NCBI RefSeq assembly: GCF_003144245.1
Contig: NW_020289982.1
Span: 620,001 to 684,000, forward strand
Reading direction: 5' to 3'
DNA: 64,000 bases
Source of the DNA: Jaminaea rosea
Lineage: Eukaryota; Basidiomycota; Exobasidiomycetes; Microstromatales
Positions 58,932 through 64,000 of the stretch are shown piece by piece. The notes beneath the pieces were generated by a model. The model saw only the letters and a list, made by a program, of their open reading frames with translations, ran no database searches and was not told where the DNA came from. The position numbers and the translations under genes are program-made. The stretch's first letter is position 1. Every line of letters starts with the position of its first letter.

Positions 58932-61917
58932 ATGAGCGCATCGGGCTCGACTTCCGCGTCGGGCGCCGGTGGGCTTAGGAGGCCCGGCACGATGAGAGGA
59001 AAGCTAAAGGCGCCAAAGAGGGTGAGTAGCGCAAGAGACAGCGCGAGACGGCTCACTCAGACACTGACTTCTCCGACATCACGCACCATTCTGCACCGCA
59101 GTATGGCCTCGACGTTGCACCTGCAGAGATGTGGAGCAGGCTCGCCAACGCCATCGGCCAGATTCAAGGCCACAACGTGTCGTCCCTCAGTTACGAGGAG
59201 CACTATCGCTATGCATACAATCTAGTCCTCTTCAAGGAGGGAAGCATGCTCTATGACGGCGTCAGGCGACAAGTCGAGGCACACCTCAACAAGCAATGCG
59301 TCGACTATCTCGTCCCAGCATTCCCACCAGGAGGGCTAGCTTCGCTCCCCTCGGACATTGTCCTCCCTCGCAACCTGCCAACGGGCGCAGCGTCGGCGTC
59401 CACTTCGAAGCAGCCGAATCTCAAGGGCAAGGGCAAAGCCAACGAGCCCATCGTGCTCAGCGACGATGATGATGAGCCGAGGAGCGCTGCTCGAGCTACT
59501 GTCAGCGGCAGTGAGCCAGCCTCATCGATGGCTGTTGGATCCGCAAGTGGTGGAGATCGTACGGACGCGGCTTCTCGCAGTCAGAGCGCTGAGCGACTAC
59601 TCAAGGCAATGAAGCAGGTATGGGACGACCATTGCGCATGCATGGGCAAGCTCAGGGATGTATTGAAGTACGTCGATCGAGTCTACGTGCCCGAGAACAA
59701 TGTGCTGCCCATCTGGGATCTCGGATTGGAGCTCTTTCGCGATACGTGAGTGCGCTGGAGCACTAAGGAGCGAAAGAGATCGTCGCGGCTGATCCATCTC
59801 GACCGCACCCAGGGTCATCCTGTCCAAGAAGCATCCCATTGGCATGCATCTCTTCTCGGCGCTCCTGACGCAGATCCAGCTCGAGAGGCAAGGACAACTC
59901 ATCAATCGTGAGTCACACGGAGAGCGCGCACTGGCATATGGTACGAGTCTTGCTGATACAGCCTCCTGCTCTTCGCACGCGCAGGCTCATCAGTCAAGGC
60001 CAACACCGACATGCTCGCCTCCCTTACCCAACCGCGCCCAGGGGTGCCCATCGCAGGCCGCCCTACCGTCTACAAGCATACCTTCGAACCCGCCTTCCTC
60101 GCCACCTCCGCCGAGTTTTACAAGAACGAAGCAGCTCGCCTTCTCGACAGCAGCGATGCGCGCGCATACCTCCGCCACGCAGAGAAGCGCTTCATCGAGG
60201 AGGAAGGGCGAGTTGCTGTATTCCTTGCAGCGACGACCGATGCAGAGCTCAGGCAGATCCTCGAGCGCCACCTCCTCTCCACACACCTCAAGACGATCCT
60301 CGAGATGCCCGGCAGTGGCTTGCACAACATGCTCGAGAACCATCTCAAGGACGATCTGCGCAGGCTGTACAAGCTCTTCTCGCGCATCAAGGGCGACGGA
60401 CCGCAGCAGCTCAAGGCCGGGCTCAAGTCATTCATCACAAAAAAGGGAGCGGACATCAACGCGGGCGTTGTGGCGGTCACCCAGGGTGCTGCGTCAGGGA
60501 CGGCGGCAGCAGCTCCTGCCTCTTCACCACAGGCCACGCTCGCACTGCGCTGGGTCGAGGACGTCCTTGCCTTCAAGACCAAATTCGACGACATCCTGCG
60601 CACCAGCTTCGACGACGACAAGGGCGTAGAAGCCGTGCTCAACGAAGCATTCGAATCGTTCATCAACGTCAACAATCGCGCGCCTGAATTCATTTCCCTC
60701 TTTATCGACGAGAACCTCAAGAAGGGCCTTAAGGGCAAAACGGAGGAGGAAGTCGAGGACACGCTCAACCGCACCATCGTCGTTTTCCGTTTCCTACACG
60801 AGAAGGACGTGTTTGAGCGCTACTACAAGGCGCATCTCTCCAAGCGACTGTTGCAGAACCGCTCTGTCTCGGATGACGCTGAGCGTGGGATGATGGCCAA
60901 ATTGAAGATTGAGTGCGGGCATCAGTACGTGCAGAAGCTGCAGGGGATGCTCAACGACGTCAAGGTCTCCGAGGAGACGGGCAACGCGTTCAGCGAGCAC
61001 TTGAGGAAGGTGCGTAGGCGCGGAGTAGGCACATCGACGTCGAAAAGGAGCATGCTGACCATGTCTTTCGCTACCCGCCCGCGCAGACGAATCGACCCAT
61101 GCCCTTTGACCTGAGCGTATCCGTCCTCACCTCGACCTACTGGCCCATCTCCGGCCAAGTCCAGCCCTGCACCATGTCCCCCGCGATGCTCTCAGCCCGT
61201 CAAGCATACGAAAACTTCTACCAGTCCCGTCACTCCGGCCGTGTCCTCTCCTGGCACCCGAACCTAGGCTCGGCAGACGTACGCGTCCAATTCAAGTCGC
61301 GTCGCCACGAGCTCAACGTCAGCACGTATGCGCTCGTAGTGCTGAGCCTCTTTGAGAGCACGGGCAGCGAGGAGAGCCTGAGCTACTCGACGATCAAAGG
61401 GGAGACGGGAATGCCGGAGAACGACCTGAAGCGTACATTGCAGAGTTTGGCGTGCGCAAAGTACAAGATCCTGCTCAAGGAGCCCAAAGGCCGGGACGTG
61501 GGGGAAGGGGATCGATTCACCTTCAACGAGGGGTTCAGCTGCCCGCTCGCCCGCATCAAGATTGCAACCATTGCTGCCGGGTCCGGAGGAGGGGGCGCTA
61601 GTGGCTCAAAGGATGGGGCAGGAGGTGGCTCAGGCTCCGGTGGTGGCGGGAGACTGGAATCCGACGCCGAGCGACGCGAGACGGTCGAGAAGATTGAGGA
61701 GGAGCGTAAGCTTGCCGTGGAAGCTTGCGTCGTTCGCGTCATGAAGGATCGTAAGACTTCGACGCACAACGATCTGGTCAATGAGGTCATCAGGCAGTTG
61801 GGCAGCAGATTTCAACCGCTGCCGGCTATGGTGAAGAAAAGGATTGAGAGCTTGATCGATCGCGAGTATTTGGAGAGGAGGGAGGGGGAGAGGGGCGTGT
61901 ACGACTATGTGGCTTAG
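58932..61917 (+). CDS. CUL3: Cullin-3 ubiquitin ligase scaffold
   Basis: Five exons (58932-59021, 59102-59745, 59813-59907, 59985-61009, 61087-61917) with introns of 80, 67, 77 and 77 bp give 894 aa. Cullin repeats include YEEHYRYAYNLVLFKEGSML (BTB-protein-binding end), NMLENHLKDDLRRLYKLFSR and NNRAPEFISLFIDENLKKGL. The cullin-homology domain has HEKDVFERYYKAHLSKRLLQ and MPFDLSVSVLTSTYWP. The C-terminal WHB has VEACVVRVMKDRKTSTHNDL with the neddylation Lys (about 838). It scaffolds BTB adaptor and Rbx1 ligases. It is longer than most cullin-3 because of a disordered insert (about 110-180) carrying PIVLSDDDDE, a SUMO-interaction-like motif, and a Gly-rich loop (about 785-815). Confidence 0.92.
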
Positions 61918-62066
61918 CGCGGCGGGGAAGGGGGAATCATCATCAGCGGCGTCGTGGTTTTTGTCGCCTATGCATCTATACATTCGTTCAAATCAGAGAT
62001 GACAATTGCGTCTCGACACGCTGGAGCACGGAGTGACCAAAAGGGACAAGTAGCAAGCCAGTCCAT
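61918..62066. other. Short convergent 3' spacer
   Basis: These 149 bp lie between the stops of cullin-3 (+) and the HMG-box gene (-). They must hold both poly(A) sites. No gene was seen. Confidence 0.35.
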
Positions 62067-64000
62067 CTACGCCTCATCGTTTGGACTACCAGTACGATCC
62101 TCTTCCCCCTCACCTTCTTCCTCCCCACTCGCCTCCAATAATCGCTTGAGCTCCTTTGCCGTGTACGCGCCATTGAGGAGAAACTCGGTGCGCCTCCCCC
62201 TGCTGCCTTGGCGACGAGGAGAGGATTCTGTCACGCCCGCCATCGTGGCTGCGGAAGAGCCCTCGTGATCCGCGAAGCTGCGCGCAGGACGTTGCGATTT
62301 GGATTGGAGGGAGAGCGAGGAGGAGGAGGAGGATGATGAGGAGGCGATCGAAGAGCCAGAGGGCTCGCCTCGATGTGCCTGAGGCCGGAGAGATGTAGGC
62401 GTCGCCCTGGTCTTGCACAGCGACGGCGGCGGCGGCGACGACGAGGGCCCGGAAACCTGCGCAGGCAAGCGTAGTCGAGCAGCGCGTGGTCGTGGGAAAC
62501 GGTGAGGCGATACAGGGGTGGGTGAGCAGGGACGCGAACGCGAAGTCTCTCGTGACGGTATTGGAGCTCCTGGAGGGTCGCGTCTCGTCATCGGCATAGG
62601 GGAGAGGTTCGAGCTTGTCCTCGAGTGAGGCGAGACTGGTCGAGCAGCAGATTCGGTGTCGTTGACCCAGGGGGGACGGGGCGATGGTGAAGAGGGCGCA
62701 GCTCGCGGTGCTGTGATTTCGGACGAAGAGAGGATGCTACTCGAGGCGAGCCTATTCCACGCAAATGTCCCCGTGCCCGTAGCCGTGCCCTCGCCCTCGC
62801 TCTCCTGCTGCTGCTGCTGGCGTTGCTCCCTCGCCTTGACTTCAGAGGGTAGGACGCATCGATCGACCGGATCGGCGAGGAGGTGCTCTAGGCGGGAGGC
62901 ATCGAGGCTGAAGGAGAGGTGGCAGAGGGTGTCGTCCCCTGTAGCTGCGGCTGCGGCTGCGGTGCTGTCACTGGCGGGAAAAGGTGCCGTCTGAGGAGGA
63001 GGAGGAGCTGGTGGTGGTGCAGGGAGAGGGGTGGTGAAAAGGTCCGTGAAGGCCTGATTACTAGCGTTCATTGACGAGCAAGGGCCCGCGCCTCCAAGCT
63101 GGAGCGGATCCGTCCTCGACCACTTCGAATCAACGTCCATCCCCACCATTTCCCCCTGCGAAGCCGCAGCGACCTGCGCGTGCGCCGCCATACCAGGCGG
63201 GGAAGGCAACGGAGCAAACGCATCAGCCGTCTGCGCGTTGAGCCAGTCCATCAGTTCTGGATCTAGGTCGAAGTTGGCGCCGATATCGGTTTCGCCGCCG
63301 AGCTGGGAAGTAGCTACTTCCCCTTCCCCGTGGTGGTGGTTTGTCAAGCCCAAGGTGCGCGCCAATGTCGGGCTCGGGCTCAGGCTCGGGCTTGGGGACT
63401 GCCAAGCTGCCACGGGTGGTGCAAGAGCGTCGTGTAGGCCAAGGGGCGGGGGTGCACCGAAGATGTAGTCGTGACCTGATCGCAGAGAGTGGCTCGAAGG
63501 GGTGGTGTCGTGGACGATGCACGTGTCCGCTGTAGTGGCCGTGGCATTGCTCGACGAGCCGCTCACGGTGCGATAACCGGATGTAGGCGAGGGATCACCA
63601 GGCGTGGCAGGCGCAGTGGCCTTGTCGAAGGGACCAGGTGTTGGATTGCTGAGCATCTTGACCCTCTCTCTCACAGGCGTAGAAGGATAAGGCGCCACAC
63701 TCTCCCTCACCGGGCTTCCACTACGTCGCTCCCCATTCGCCCCTACACCGCGCAACGGGCTCCCCTCGAGCCTACTGCTCACTGGCTCGCCATCCCTCCC
63801 CCTCCTGCGCCTCGCGCGGGCCCGCTTAGCCTTGTCCGTCACGCTCGGCTTGTACTTATAGTCTGGCCAGAGGCGCTTGTGCTCCTCCTCCTTCTCGCGG
63901 GCGAGGGCGTGGAAGGATTCTTTCACTTGGGGCGGTTCGGTGGCCCATAGTTGGGCTATGAGGGTTGAGACATTTGGTGTCGTCGACGATGACGCCGTGG
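62067..64000 (-). CDS. HMG-box (MATA-type) transcription factor, N-terminus beyond the window
   Basis: An open frame runs leftwards from the right edge to a stop at 62067. The start is not in view, so the ATG at 63926 is not the true start. The first visible residues, NVSTLIAQLWATEPPQVKES then FHALAREKEEEHKRLWPDYK, are the second half of a MATA-type HMG box, followed by a basic tail (KAKRARARRRRGRDG). The remaining 570 residues are Ser/Pro-rich and disordered, with a short acidic block (DLDPELMDWLNAQTADAF, about 210 residues downstream) that looks like an activation patch. HMG factors of this type in smut fungi include the pheromone-response regulator Prf1 and Rop1, but which orthologue this is cannot be told from half a domain. 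Confidence 0.8.
   Translation of the reverse strand, partial: TASSSTTPNVSTLIAQLWATEPPQVKESFHALAREKEEEHKRLWPDYKYKPSVTDKAKRARARRRRGRDGEPVSSRLEGSPLRGVGANGERRSGSPVRESVAPYPSTPVRERVKMLSNPTPGPFDKATAPATPGDPSPTSGYRTVSGSSSNATATTADTCIVHDTTPSSHSLRSGHDYIFGAPPPLGLHDALAPPVAAWQSPSPSLSPSPTLARTLGLTNHHHGEGEVATSQLGGETDIGANFDLDPELMDWLNAQTADAFAPLPSPPGMAAHAQVAAASQGEMVGMDVDSKWSRTDPLQLGGAGPCSSMNASNQAFTDLFTTPLPAPPPAPPPPQTAPFPASDSTAAAAAATGDDTLCHLSFSLDASRLEHLLADPVDRCVLPSEVKAREQRQQQQQESEGEGTATGTGTFAWNRLASSSILSSSEITAPRAAPSSPSPRPPWVNDTESAARPVSPHSRTSSNLSPMPMTRRDPPGAPIPSRETSRSRPCSPTPVSPHRFPRPRAARLRLPAQVSGPSSSPPPPSLCKTRATPTSLRPQAHRGEPSGSSIASSSSSSSSSLSLQSKSQRPARSFADHEGSSAATMAGVTESSPRRQGSRGRRTEFLLNGAYTAKELKRLLEASGEEEGEGEEDRTGSPNDEA

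Noticed and set aside
58632-59225. 197-codon plus-strand frame covering the cullin-3 first exon
   Set aside because: It is in a different register. The spliced cullin model explains the region with correct splice sites and conserved sequence.
1-64000. tRNA, rRNA, LTR or DNA-transposon signatures
   Set aside because: I scanned for T-loop-like GGTTCGA boxes, long terminal repeats, and reverse transcriptase or transposase motifs by eye and found none convincing. A tRNAscan or RepeatMasker run would be decisive.

Overview
This window is nuclear DNA from a basidiomycete fungus. The genes are dense and GC-rich, with long exons. Introns are few and short (about 59-90 bp, GTGAGT/GTGCG donors, CTGAC-like branch sites, YAG acceptors), genes lie on both strands, and start codons sit in CCACCATGG-like contexts. 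Together with the proteome (secretory lipases, His-Pro-rich secreted proteins, a JEN-type carboxylate transporter, a MATA-type HMG box) this suggests Ustilaginomycotina (smut or yeast-like relatives). The subphylum is inference from style, not from a search. I saw no tRNA, rRNA, CRISPR array, bacterial-type operon or transposon. I resolved 25 genes, two of them cut by the window edges, and placed the exon boundaries by reading frame and splice motifs.

Layout. 1-14 kb: the tail of an unknown gene, a 2570-aa CHD/Mi-2-like remodeller with AT-hooks, two similar-looking lineage-specific basic proteins in tandem, a zinc-cluster protein and a mitochondrial hotdog thioesterase. 14-20 kb: a ribosome-biogenesis neighbourhood with IPI1 and LRP1/C1D sharing a 193-bp divergent promoter, followed by the permuted GTPase GNL1. 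20-29 kb: a full ABCC transporter, an ADAL-type N6-methyl-AMP deaminase and an HSL-type alpha/beta hydrolase. 29-38 kb: the accessory part. It holds a secreted protein joining a tandem 30-residue peptide repeat to a lytic-transglycosylase-like domain, and then three tandem paralogues of a secreted His-Pro-rich protein with a shared four-cysteine C-terminal domain and shared promoter motifs. 38-52 kb: POL3, a large forkhead factor, a methyltransferase and a JEN-like transporter. 52-64 kb: a GT31-like glycosyltransferase, two secretory lipases, cullin-3 and a truncated HMG-box factor.

How they fit together. The window mixes housekeeping genes (chromatin, replication, rRNA processing, ubiquitin ligase) with secreted or nutrient-facing genes (lipases, transporters, His-Pro proteins, putative muralytic protein). 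The best candidates for undescribed biology are the His-Pro secreted cluster at 32.5-37.7 kb and the adjacent peptide-repeat/transglycosylase-like protein at 29.4-31.3 kb. Both are secreted, and one looks able to bind metal while the other may act on peptidoglycan.
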